In this document: positions 16,623-23,452 of the stretch, one piece after another
Layout: every line of letters begins with the position of its first letter
Numbering within the stretch: position 1 is the first letter of the stretch
The notes under the pieces: generated by a model
Database searches by the model: none
The model's input: the letters and a program-made list of their open reading frames with translations, nothing else
Told to the model about the DNA's origin: nothing
Assembly: GCF_027947535.2 (NCBI RefSeq)
Contig: NZ_JAAGKO020000059.1
Span: forward strand, 1 to 49,718
Length of the DNA stretch: 49,718 bases
Direction: 5' to 3'
Origin: Streptantibioticus silvisoli
Lineage (GTDB): Bacteria; Actinomycetota; Actinomycetes; Streptomycetales; Streptomycetaceae
Program-made: the position numbers and the translations under genes

Positions 16623-18374
16623 ATGCCGTCCCATCCGCAAGCGGACCACGCCGCCGTACCCCCCGGGGAACCCGAGGTCGTCGACTCACTGATCCGGCAG
16701 ACCCACCGGCTGCGCGGGCGGGTGGCGGCGGTGCGCCGGGACGCGGTGCCGGACGATCCCGACGACCAGGCCCGCTGGCACCGGGCGCTGTACGAGTTCG
16801 CGCTGCGCCGGCTCGACGAGGTCGGCGCCCAGCTCGGCCAGTTGCGCGACGACCTCGACCCCGTGCCGGACCCGGCCGCCGGCACGCCCGTGGACGGTTT
16901 CCGGCCGGGCGCGGGCCCGGCCGGCGGCACCGATGACGACGACAGCCCCGACAGCGCCGGCCGATGCGACCGGGACGCGTTCCCGTCCGCGTCCGGCGGC
17001 GCTCGCCGCGGTGCCAGCGGCGCCCGCGGCCCGGGCGCCCTTTGGTCCGCCGCCGGGCCGGAGTCCGCCGCCCGGGTGGACGACGTCCTCGGCTCCTCCT
17101 ACGGCCCGGGCGCCTCCTTCGCGGCGTACTCCTCCCCCTACCGCCCGCGCTCGCCCTTCGCGGCGGACGGCGGTGCGCCGGGGACGGCGGCCGGGGACGG
17201 CGAGCGGATGTGCGCGCGGTCGGGGTCGGCGGAGTGGAACCTGCTGACCGACGAGGTGCGCTGGTCGCCGGAGCTGTACCGGATCTTCGGGCGCACGCTG
17301 GGCGACGGGCCGCTGACGCTGGACGAGTTGCCGTCCTGGCTGTACGCCGACGACCAGGAGACGCTGACCGGGATGGTCACCGGCTGCCTGGTGGACGGGC
17401 GGCCGATCAACGGCGAGTTCCGCATCGTCCGGCCGGACGGCGCGGTCCGCGCGGTGCACATGGTGGGCGAGCCGGTGCCCGACAGCGACGGCGGCACCGC
17501 GTCCTTGTGGGCCGTGCTGCGCGATGTCAGTGAACTGCGGCGCACCCAGGAGGTGTTGCGCGAGTCGCGGGAGTCGCTGGACCGGCGGCGGCGCACCGAA
17601 CGCACCGAGCACCGGATCGCGGTGGAGCTCCAGGAGTCGCTGCTGCCGCCGTGGCGCGAGCCGTTGTGGTTCCCGCCCGGCGGCGGCCGGCCCGCCCTGG
17701 ACCTGGCCGCGCACTACCTGCCGTGCGGCACCACCGCGCTGGTCGGCGGCGACTGGTACGACGCGATGCAACTGCCGGACGGCGCGACCTTGTTGACGGT
17801 CGGCGACCTCACCGGACAGGGCGTCACGGCGACCACCCGGATGGCGATGCTGCTCGGCGCCGTCCGCGGCCTGGCGCTGGCCGGCATCGAGCCGGACACC
17901 TTGATGTGCCGGCTCAACGAGCTGCTGGACCGGGCCGCGGAGCCCGCGCTGGCCAGTGCGCTGTGCTGCCGTTACGACCCGGACGACCGCACGCTGAGCT
18001 GGTCGCAGGCGGGGCATCCGGCGCCGCTGCTGTTCCGCGGCGGCGTGGGCCGGGTGCTGGACCGTCCCGGCGGCATGCTGCTGGGCGCCGGCCACGGCAC
18101 CGAGTACGGCCGGCGTACCGAGCGGCTGCGCGCCGGTGACGTGCTGCTGCTGCACACCGACGGCCTGGTGCCGCGGCTGGCTTCCGGGGCGGCGTACCCG
18201 GACCCGTCCTGCCCCGGCGGCGCGCAGGACGCCGGGCCGGCGGCCCTGCTGGCGCTCGGCCCGCGGTTCGCCGCCGCCCGCGACGCGCAGGAGTGCGTAC
18301 GGGCGGTCGTCGAGGAGCTGGGCACCCCCGAACGCGACGACGACGCCTGCGTCCTCATCGCCCGGGTCCGCTGA
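16623..18374 (+). CDS. PAS-SpoIIE (PP2C-type) protein serine/threonine phosphatase
   Basis: A 583-residue signalling phosphatase. Residues 1-100 form a short helical region. Residues 100-190 are a disordered Gly/Ala/Ser/Pro linker. A PAS domain (about 195-305, WNLLTDEVRWSPELYRIFG) follows, then a coiled linker (RRTQEVLRESRESLDRRRR), then the SpoIIE/PP2C domain (about 330-583). Metal-binding Asp motifs are GGDWYDAM, VGDLTGQGV and DDDACVL, with SQAGHPAPLL also conserved. Such proteins dephosphorylate anti-sigma-factor antagonists in response to a PAS-sensed signal. ATG 16623 follows TTCGGAGACTGTC. No antagonist gene is adjacent; the RsbW-like gene at 44474 is a distant candidate only. Confidence 0.9.
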   Translation: MPSHPQADHAAVPPGEPEVVDSLIRQTHRLRGRVAAVRRDAVPDDPDDQARWHRALYEFALRRLDEVGAQLGQLRDDLDPVPDPAAGTPVDGFRPGAGPAGGTDDDDSPDSAGRCDRDAFPSASGGARRGASGARGPGALWSAAGPESAARVDDVLGSSYGPGASFAAYSSPYRPRSPFAADGGAPGTAAGDGERMCARSGSAEWNLLTDEVRWSPELYRIFGRTLGDGPLTLDELPSWLYADDQETLTGMVTGCLVDGRPINGEFRIVRPDGAVRAVHMVGEPVPDSDGGTASLWAVLRDVSELRRTQEVLRESRESLDRRRRTERTEHRIAVELQESLLPPWREPLWFPPGGGRPALDLAAHYLPCGTTALVGGDWYDAMQLPDGATLLTVGDLTGQGVTATTRMAMLLGAVRGLALAGIEPDTLMCRLNELLDRAAEPALASALCCRYDPDDRTLSWSQAGHPAPLLFRGGVGRVLDRPGGMLLGAGHGTEYGRRTERLRAGDVLLLHTDGLVPRLASGAAYPDPSCPGGAQDAGPAALLALGPRFAAARDAQECVRAVVEELGTPERDDDACVLIARVR

Positions 18375-18405
18375 GGGGCGGCCCGCGCCGGGTGCCGGTA
18401 CCGCC

Positions 18406-18432
18406 GCCCGCCACCCGCGGTCGGTGGCGGGC
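18406..18432. terminator. Perfect stem-loop between convergent genes
   Basis: Ten-bp arms (GCCCGCCACC and its complement) flank a 7-nt loop. It lies between the stops at 18374 and 18501 and could terminate both genes. Confidence 0.7.
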
Positions 18433-18500
18433 GTGGGCCCGTACGGTCCACCGGGCCGGCCGGTAGGGCCGGCGGTGGATACGAGCCCTCGGCGGGCGGC

Positions 18501-19985
18501 TCAGGCAGGCGTGACGCCGTCGTCGCGGCGCGGCGGTCCGCCGGGCATGGCGGCCCGGATCTCCTCGCGCAGGGCGCTGACCGGTTCGTTGTCCGCGTAG
18601 CGGCCGGTGAGCCGGTACATCTCGCCCAGCCGGTCCCAGGTGCGGTGCGAGGAGGTCTGGCGGATGGTGCGCATCGCCAACCGGGCGTGCCGCTCGCCCT
18701 GTTCGGGGTCGTCGTCGATGAAGCAGGCCGAGGCCATCGACAGCCGGTCGAAGGTGCTGGACCGTTCGTGACCGGACTGCCGCAGATCCAGGGCCTGTTG
18801 GGCGTGGAACTGGGCGGTGCGGGCGGCGGAGGGGTCGTGGTCGGCCAGCACGCGGTAGGCCAGCGCCTGCATGCCGTGCAGGTCGGCCTCGTCGAAGTTC
18901 TGCATCCACGCGGGCGGTTCGGCACCGCCGTCGGCGCGCACGAAGAGGTCCTCGGCCCGGCCCAGGCAGCGGCGGACCGCCTGGCCGCGGCCGAGCGCGG
19001 CCAGCGCCCAGGCCTCGATGGTGCACAGCATGGCGCGGTTGCGCGGCGCCGCGTCGTCGCCGGAGCCGGAGACGGCGAGCTTCATCAGGTCCAGCGCGTC
19101 CTGCGGCCGTCCCAGGTGGATCATCTGGCGGGCGGCGCGGGAGAGCGCCTCGCCGGCCCGGGGGCGGTCGCAGCCCTCGCGTGCGGCGTGCGCGGCGATC
19201 AGGAAGTAGCGCTGCGCGGTGGGTTCCAGGCCGACGTCGTGGGACATCCAGCCGGCCAGCCCGGCGAGGTTGGCCGCCACCGCCCACAACCGCCGTTGCA
19301 GGTCCTGGGGATGGCGGAAGGCCAGCATGCCGCCGACCTCGTTGAGCTGGCCCACGACCGCCTTGCGCTGCAGGCCGCCGCCGCGGGAGGCGTCCCAGGC
19401 GCGGAAGACCTCCACGGAGTGCTCCAGGGCGGCCATCTCCTCGGAGCCGACCGGCGCCGACTCGTAGCGGTCGGAGCCGGGCAGTGGGTCCGGCGGCCGC
19501 AGCGGGTCGTCGAGCACCGGTCCGTCGGCCGCCAGGACCGGGTCGGTGTGCAGCCACTGGTGCATGGCGGTGCTGAGGGTGGAGCCGGAGGTGAGCACGG
19601 AGTCGGTGCCCGCCTGACCGCGTCGGTTGAACATGAGGTCCATTCCCGTGAATTCGGTGAGGACCGCGGCGGTTCGTTCCGGCGTCCACGGCAGGCCGTC
19701 GCCGGCCCGCTTCCTTCCCGCGCGCCGGTGCCGGTCGAACCCGAGATCCTCGATGGTCACGACACGGCCGAGGCGCTCGGTGAACAGGGCGGCCAGTACG
19801 GTCGGCACCGGTTCGCGCGGGCGCTCGCCGGTCTCGACCCAGCGGCGCACGCGTGAGGTGTCGGTCGACAGTTGCGGGTGGCCCATGGCCGCCGCCTGCC
19901 GGTTGACCAACCTCGCCAGCTCACCCTTGGACCAGCCGGTCAGGCCGAACAGGTCCGCGAGCCGCGCGTTGGCTTCCCTTGTCAC
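18501..19985 (-). CDS. NsdA-like HTH/TPR transcriptional regulator
   Basis: A 494-residue cytosolic regulator. The N-terminus is a helix-turn-helix region (LADLFGLTGWSKGELARLVNRQAAAMGHPQL followed in part by SRVRRWVETGERPR), as in the streptomycete NsdA/NsdB class. From about residue 170 the protein is helical, with TPR-like pairs (ALSRAARQMIHLGRPQDALDLMKLA, ALAALGRGQAVRRCLGRAEDLF, HAQQALDLRQSG). NsdA proteins are known negative regulators of sporulation and antibiotic synthesis; that role here is inferred from architecture only. GTG 19985 is the start. A 17-bp imperfect palindrome 23 nt upstream overlaps a possible -10 box and may mediate autoregulation. Confidence 0.75.
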   Translation of the reverse strand: MTREANARLADLFGLTGWSKGELARLVNRQAAAMGHPQLSTDTSRVRRWVETGERPREPVPTVLAALFTERLGRVVTIEDLGFDRHRRAGRKRAGDGLPWTPERTAAVLTEFTGMDLMFNRRGQAGTDSVLTSGSTLSTAMHQWLHTDPVLAADGPVLDDPLRPPDPLPGSDRYESAPVGSEEMAALEHSVEVFRAWDASRGGGLQRKAVVGQLNEVGGMLAFRHPQDLQRRLWAVAANLAGLAGWMSHDVGLEPTAQRYFLIAAHAAREGCDRPRAGEALSRAARQMIHLGRPQDALDLMKLAVSGSGDDAAPRNRAMLCTIEAWALAALGRGQAVRRCLGRAEDLFVRADGGAEPPAWMQNFDEADLHGMQALAYRVLADHDPSAARTAQFHAQQALDLRQSGHERSSTFDRLSMASACFIDDDPEQGERHARLAMRTIRQTSSHRTWDRLGEMYRLTGRYADNEPVSALREEIRAAMPGGPPRRDDGVTPA

Positions 19986-20007
19986 TTAGAGCCCCCAGGT
20001 TCCTCGA

Positions 20008-20024
20008 CACTGCTGACAGTAGTG
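20008..20024. promoter_or_regulatory. Operator-like imperfect palindrome upstream of the NsdA-like gene
   Basis: CACTGCTG-a-CAGTAGTG is a 17-bp palindrome with one mismatch. It overlaps TACTGT (20021-20016, minus strand), a possible -10 box for the gene starting at 19985. Confidence 0.45.
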
Positions 20025-20047
20025 GGACGGTCGACGCTGAGCGAGCA

Positions 20048-20075
20048 TTCGCCAGGCTTCGCCAGGCTTCGCCAG
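20048..20075. repeat. Near-triplicate 10-bp direct repeat TTCGCCAGGC
   Basis: TTCGCCAGGC occurs twice exactly and a third time as TTCGCCAGA, head to tail, in the control region between the NsdA-like regulator and the APH-fold kinase. Confidence 0.85.
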
Positions 20076-20406
20076 ATGGTCTGCCACCGCCGGCCGGGTG
20101 TGGTGTAGGAACGCGCCACCCGGCCCGGCAACAGCCGGTTCCGCCAAGGAGTTTGACGTTACGTCAGCATTCCTGCGGAGCGGGGCGCACGGCGCGTGGA
20201 CGGCCGGTACCGGTCCGGTGACCGCATTCCCCCAGGGTGCGGGCCCCGGACCGGTACCCGTCGGTCCATGCGCCGGTGCCGCAGCAGCGACGGCAGCGAC
20301 CGCCGCAGCGCACGGCAGGCCGGTCCCCCCGCGCACCAGGGGGCGTGCCCCCGCAACCCCGGGGGCTGAGCGCGCCCCGGCTCACGAAGGGAACTTTCCA
20401 CCTCTC

Positions 20407-21570
20407 ATGCACCCCGCATCCTTCCCCGTCTCCGCCCCGCTCCGCCCGACCACCCACCGCGGTCCGGCGGTGGCCGTCCGTCCCCGCACCGCGCCGCCCG
20501 AGCCGTTCCCGGAACCGGCCCACCCGGCCGCCCGGGGGCGCGGCCTGACCACGCGGCGGCCGGCCGGGCCGCCCCATCCGGCCGGCGGCAGACTGGACGT
20601 GACCGGGCCGCACGGGGCACCGCTGAAGGCCGCGCTGGCCTCGGTGCGCCGGATCTGCCCGGACTTCACCCCGGTCCAGGTGCTGCGGCGCAGCGGCCGG
20701 TCGGTGCTGCTGCTGGGTTCGGTCGGCCGATTACCGGCGGTGGCCAAGTGCCTGCTGGAGCCGACCGCCGAGTACCAGGAGAGCTTCCGGCGCGAGATAG
20801 CGGCCTACCGGGCGTTCGTGCGCACCCGGCCGCCGGTGCGGGTGCCGAAGCTGATCGCCGCCGACCCCGACAGCGGGACGCTGGTGCTGGAACGGCTGTC
20901 GGGGCGGGTGGCGGGCATGGCGCGGCACCCCGTCCAGGCGCTGCTGAAGACGGATCTGGACGCGGTGCTCTGCGCGGTGCTGCGGGTCAACGGCGGTGAG
21001 GGCTGGCAGCCGCCCGCCGAGGCGTTCGGCTCCCGGCCGCGGCTGCGCTACGGCGAGCGGATCTCGTTCTTCCACCGGCTGGGGCTGCTGACCGACCGGG
21101 ACCGCGACGACCTGGAGAAGCTGCTGCGCGGCGCGGTCAACGAGTGCGGCGACACCGGCCCCTGGCAGTTCTGCCACGGTGACGCGCTGCTGTCGAACAT
21201 GCTGCTGTCGCCGGCCGGGGCGGTGATGCTGGACTGGGAGAACGCGGGCTGGTACCTGCCGGGCTACGACCTGGCGACGCTGTGGTCGGTGCTGGGCGAG
21301 GACCCGGTGGCGCGGCGGCGGATCAGCATGCTGGCGCAGACCGGGCGTCCGGTGGCGCGGGACGCGTTCCTGGTGAACCTGATGCTGATCACGACGCGGG
21401 AGATCAAGCGGTACGAACTGGTGCTGCGGCATACCCTCGACGGGGCGGCGCCGACCGGGCCGGCGGGGGCGGCGGACCCGGCAGAGGCGCAGCGGCTGCT
21501 GCTGCGGCGGCTGCACGACGACTGCGCGATGGTGCGCCGGGCGGTGCGTGCTGCGGTGGGGACGCGCTGA
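20407..21570 (+). CDS. Aminoglycoside phosphotransferase-fold kinase with a TTA codon
   Basis: About 387 residues. The N-terminal 75 residues are Pro/Arg-rich and probably disordered. The rest is an APH/choline-kinase-like fold: a nucleotide lobe ([19 protein letters not shown]), a Brenner-type catalytic loop HGDALLSN (H257, D259, N264) and Mg-binding Asp276 in [11 protein letters not shown]. Substrate is unknown; resistance should not be assumed, since many such kinases act on small metabolites. The start ATG 20407 follows AAGGGAAC but the spacing is long, so an alternative start is possible. Leu109 is encoded by TTA (20731-20733), the rare codon read by bldA tRNA. It is the only TTA I found in frame in this window. 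Confidence 0.75.
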   Translation: MHPASFPVSAPLRPTTHRGPAVAVRPRTAPPEPFPEPAHPAARGRGLTTRRPAGPPHPAGGRLDVTGPHGAPLKAALASVRRICPDFTPVQVLRRSGRSVLLLGSVGRLPAVAKCLLEPTAEYQESFRREIAAYRAFVRTRPPVRVPKLIAADPDSGTLVLERLSGRVAGMARHPVQALLKTDLDAVLCAVLRVNGGEGWQPPAEAFGSRPRLRYGERISFFHRLGLLTDRDRDDLEKLLRGAVNECGDTGPWQFCHGDALLSNMLLSPAGAVMLDWENAGWYLPGYDLATLWSVLGEDPVARRRISMLAQTGRPVARDAFLVNLMLITTREIKRYELVLRHTLDGAAPTGPAGAADPAEAQRLLLRRLHDDCAMVRRAVRAAVGTR

Positions 21571-21587
21571 CCGCCGGGTCGGGGCCC

Positions 21588-21613
21588 GCCCGTGCCGGAG
21601 GTCCGGCACGGGC
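21588..21613. terminator. Strong perfect stem-loop between convergent genes
   Basis: Twelve-bp arms (GCCCGTGCCGGA and its complement) separated by GG, between the stops at 21570 and 21640. Probably a bidirectional terminator. Confidence 0.75.
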
Positions 21614-21639
21614 CGACAGCCCGCGGTGGGCCGGGTGGG

Positions 21640-22137
21640 TCAGCCCTGCCGGAACAGGTCGGCGGACAGGGGCTTGAGCAGCTGGTAGAGGTCGTCGGTG
21701 ATCGGCCGGTCCCAGGTGGCGATGGTGACCTGGACACCGTCGCTGCGGTCGAACTGGGCGCAGGAGACGCGGCCTTCGCTGATCTTGATCCGGCGCACGA
21801 TCAGCAGGCTGTCGCCGTGCATGACCGGGATGTCCTCGCGGGAGACCTCGTGGACCGGCTCGTCGTTGCCGAGGGCGGCCAGCAGCTGGGCCACCTCGAA
21901 CGGCACGTCGCCCTCGGTGGCCGCGCGGGCCGGCGAGCCCTCCGGCAGGTTGCCGATCAGCATGGCGGGGCCGCGGCCGCCGAACAGGTCGTAGCGCAGG
22001 AAGACGCCCTGACAGCTGCCGTCCGGCCCGGGGATCACTCCGGCGCCCAGCAGTCCCGGCCAGTCGCCCGGGTCCATGGCCAGAACGTCGAAGTCCGGCC
22101 CGGAGGGCATGGCGCTGCGGCGGCGGAGGAAGGACAT
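21640..22137 (-). CDS. Conserved hypothetical protein
   Basis: 165 residues, soluble, mixed alpha/beta, with no motif that I recognise. The N-terminus MSFLRRRS is basic; later segments include FDVLAMDPGDWPGLLGAG, FLRYDLFGG and SLLIVRRIKISEG. The start is ambiguous: GTG 22143 is in frame, but ATG 22137 lies exactly 6 nt after TACGAT, the leaderless spacing, and is preferred. It is followed by the stem-loop shared with the convergent APH-fold gene. The next gene on the same strand (DUF397) ends upstream in its own terminator, so this one is probably monocistronic. Confidence 0.7.
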   Translation of the reverse strand: MSFLRRRSAMPSGPDFDVLAMDPGDWPGLLGAGVIPGPDGSCQGVFLRYDLFGGRGPAMLIGNLPEGSPARAATEGDVPFEVAQLLAALGNDEPVHEVSREDIPVMHGDSLLIVRRIKISEGRVSCAQFDRSDGVQVTIATWDRPITDDLYQLLKPLSADLFRQG

Positions 22138-22143
22138 GCGCAC

Positions 22144-22149
22144 ATCGTA
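22144..22149 (-). promoter_or_regulatory. Candidate -10 box TACGAT (leaderless)
   Basis: TACGAT on the minus strand followed by 6 nt and ATG 22137. No clear -35. Confidence 0.45.
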
Positions 22150-22221
22150 CGGGTCCGTGCGGGCGCCCGGCCCCGGGGCGCCGTAACGGCCGGGCGGGCC
22201 GGGCCGGGGCCGGCGCGGGGG

Positions 22222-22261
22222 CGCCGGGCGGGCGGCGCGGGGTGCGTCCGCCCGCCCGGCG
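22222..22261. terminator. 14-bp perfect stem-loop after the DUF397 gene
   Basis: Arms CGCCGGGCGGGCGG and its exact complement flank a 12-nt loop, starting 7 nt past the stop of the DUF397 gene (minus strand). Confidence 0.75.
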
Positions 22262-22267
22262 GGCCGG

Positions 22268-22510
22268 TCAGCTCAGGTCGAACTCGCCGTCGCGGGCGCC
22301 GAGCACGAAGGCCCGCCATTCGGCGGGGGTGAAGATCAGCGCGGGCCCGTCCGGGTCACGGCCGTCGCGCATGGCGATGTACCCCTCGACGAAGGCGATC
22401 TGGACGTCGCCGGACCCCTTGTCGCTCGACAGCCACTCGGCTCCTGTGAGGTCGAGCTGCGGTTTACTGCCCGCAGCCGCCTGCGATTGCCCGACGGTAC
22501 CCTCTGCCAC
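22268..22510 (-). CDS. DUF397 protein
   Basis: 80 residues, GTG start at 22510 behind AAGGAGAG with 5-nt spacing, which rules out the longer in-frame start. It matches the DUF397 pattern: EWLSSDKGSGDVQIAFVEG, then MRDGRDPDGPALIFTPAEWRAFV and GARDGEFDLS. DUF397 proteins are abundant in streptomycetes, usually beside a helix-turn-helix partner of the WhiJ type, and some act in development. No such partner is adjacent here, so this is an orphan copy. A strong stem-loop follows directly. Confidence 0.88.
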   Translation of the reverse strand: MAEGTVGQSQAAAGSKPQLDLTGAEWLSSDKGSGDVQIAFVEGYIAMRDGRDPDGPALIFTPAEWRAFVLGARDGEFDLS

Positions 22511-22612
22511 GTCCGCTCTCCTTCTGGCGTTGACGAACGGTCCCAGCCTAGCGAGCGCGACGCCCGCCGACACCCCGATCGGCGCTCTGCGCACCGATCC
22601 GGGCACAGGGTG

Positions 22613-23338
22613 TCACCGGCAGACCGAGGCCAACGCCCGTGCCAGCGCGGTGGAATGCAGCTCGTCCAGGCCCAACTCGGGCGCCATGGAGGTGACTTCG
22701 GCGGCCAACGCGGCACCGCAGCCGGGGGCGGCGCGGTGGTCGGCGGCGTCGTTCCAGGCGGCGACCAGGCGGCTGTCGAGGTCGTCGAGGGTGGCCCGCA
22801 GCGTGGTCAGCGGCGGGGCGACGGCGGGTGCCCGGCCGGGGTCGGCGGCCCAGCCGGCCAGCAGGGCGCGTTCCACCAGGGTGGCGGCGGCGATCTGGTC
22901 GCCGAGCAGCCGGGAGGCCGCCGCCGGGTCGGCGCCCAGGGCGCGGGCCTCGCCGGCGCCCGCGGCCAGTACCGCCCGGTCGCGGGCCGGGTCGTCGGCC
23001 GGGGCGCCGGTGAGGCGCTTGGCGGCGGCGACCTCGTCGGCGACCAGCAGCCGCTGGGCGGCCAGCCGGACCACCGGGTCGAGCGGACCGTGGCCGGGGG
23101 CCGCGGTCTCGTGGCCGGCCGGGGTGGCGGCGGCGCGGTCGGCGGGCGGCGGCGGGTCGCCGGCCGGCCGGCCGAGCGGGCCGAGCGGGCCGGGCAGTGC
23201 GTAGCCGGGCGACGGCGCCGCGGGTGCGAAGGGCCGGGAGGCGGTACCGCCCGGGGCGGCGGCGGCCGGGGCGGCGGCGGCGAGCAGGACGGCGGCGCTG
23301 AGCAGGGTGATCGGGCGCAGTGGGGTACGCGGACGCAC
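22613..23338 (-). CDS. Secreted gamma-class chorismate mutase
   Basis: 241 residues. The start is GTG 23338 behind AGAAAGG. An N-terminal signal peptide (PRTPLRPITLLSAAVLLAAA ending AAAAP) is followed by a Pro-rich linker to about residue 85. Residues 87-241 match secreted AroQ-gamma mutases such as the M. tuberculosis enzyme: AAQRLLVADEVAAAKRL (Arg96, Lys107 with the family's 11-residue spacing), GDQIAAATLVE (Glu156) and LDSRLVAAWN (Arg190). Two Cys (207, 240) correspond to the C-terminal disulfide. It converts chorismate to prephenate, but outside the cytoplasm, where the substrate is not made; the role is unknown in the family. It is not obviously co-transcribed with its neighbours. Confidence 0.82.
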   Translation of the reverse strand: MRPRTPLRPITLLSAAVLLAAAAPAAAAPGGTASRPFAPAAPSPGYALPGPLGPLGRPAGDPPPPADRAAATPAGHETAAPGHGPLDPVVRLAAQRLLVADEVAAAKRLTGAPADDPARDRAVLAAGAGEARALGADPAAASRLLGDQIAAATLVERALLAGWAADPGRAPAVAPPLTTLRATLDDLDSRLVAAWNDAADHRAAPGCGAALAAEVTSMAPELGLDELHSTALARALASVCR

Positions 23339-23452
23339 GAGGGGCCTTTCTGTCGGGCGGCTCTCGCGGCCATCACAACCACTGCGGCGCCGCCCGCGCA
23401 ACGGCAACACGGCCGCCATGGGCCGCCCTTGACGTCGCATCACCTCATCGGG

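Larger units (their letters stand above)
19986..20406. other. Divergent intergenic region
   Basis: A 421-bp gap between the NsdA-like gene and the APH-fold gene. It holds the palindrome and direct repeats listed separately. An in-frame extension of the downstream ORF back to 20098 exists, but its composition is low-complexity and lacks a ribosome site, so I treat it as non-coding. Confidence 0.5.

Noticed and set aside
20098-20406. N-terminal extension of the APH-fold kinase
   Set aside because: In frame but Ala/Pro/Gly low-complexity, without a ribosome site at the far start. The ATG at 20407 is better placed.
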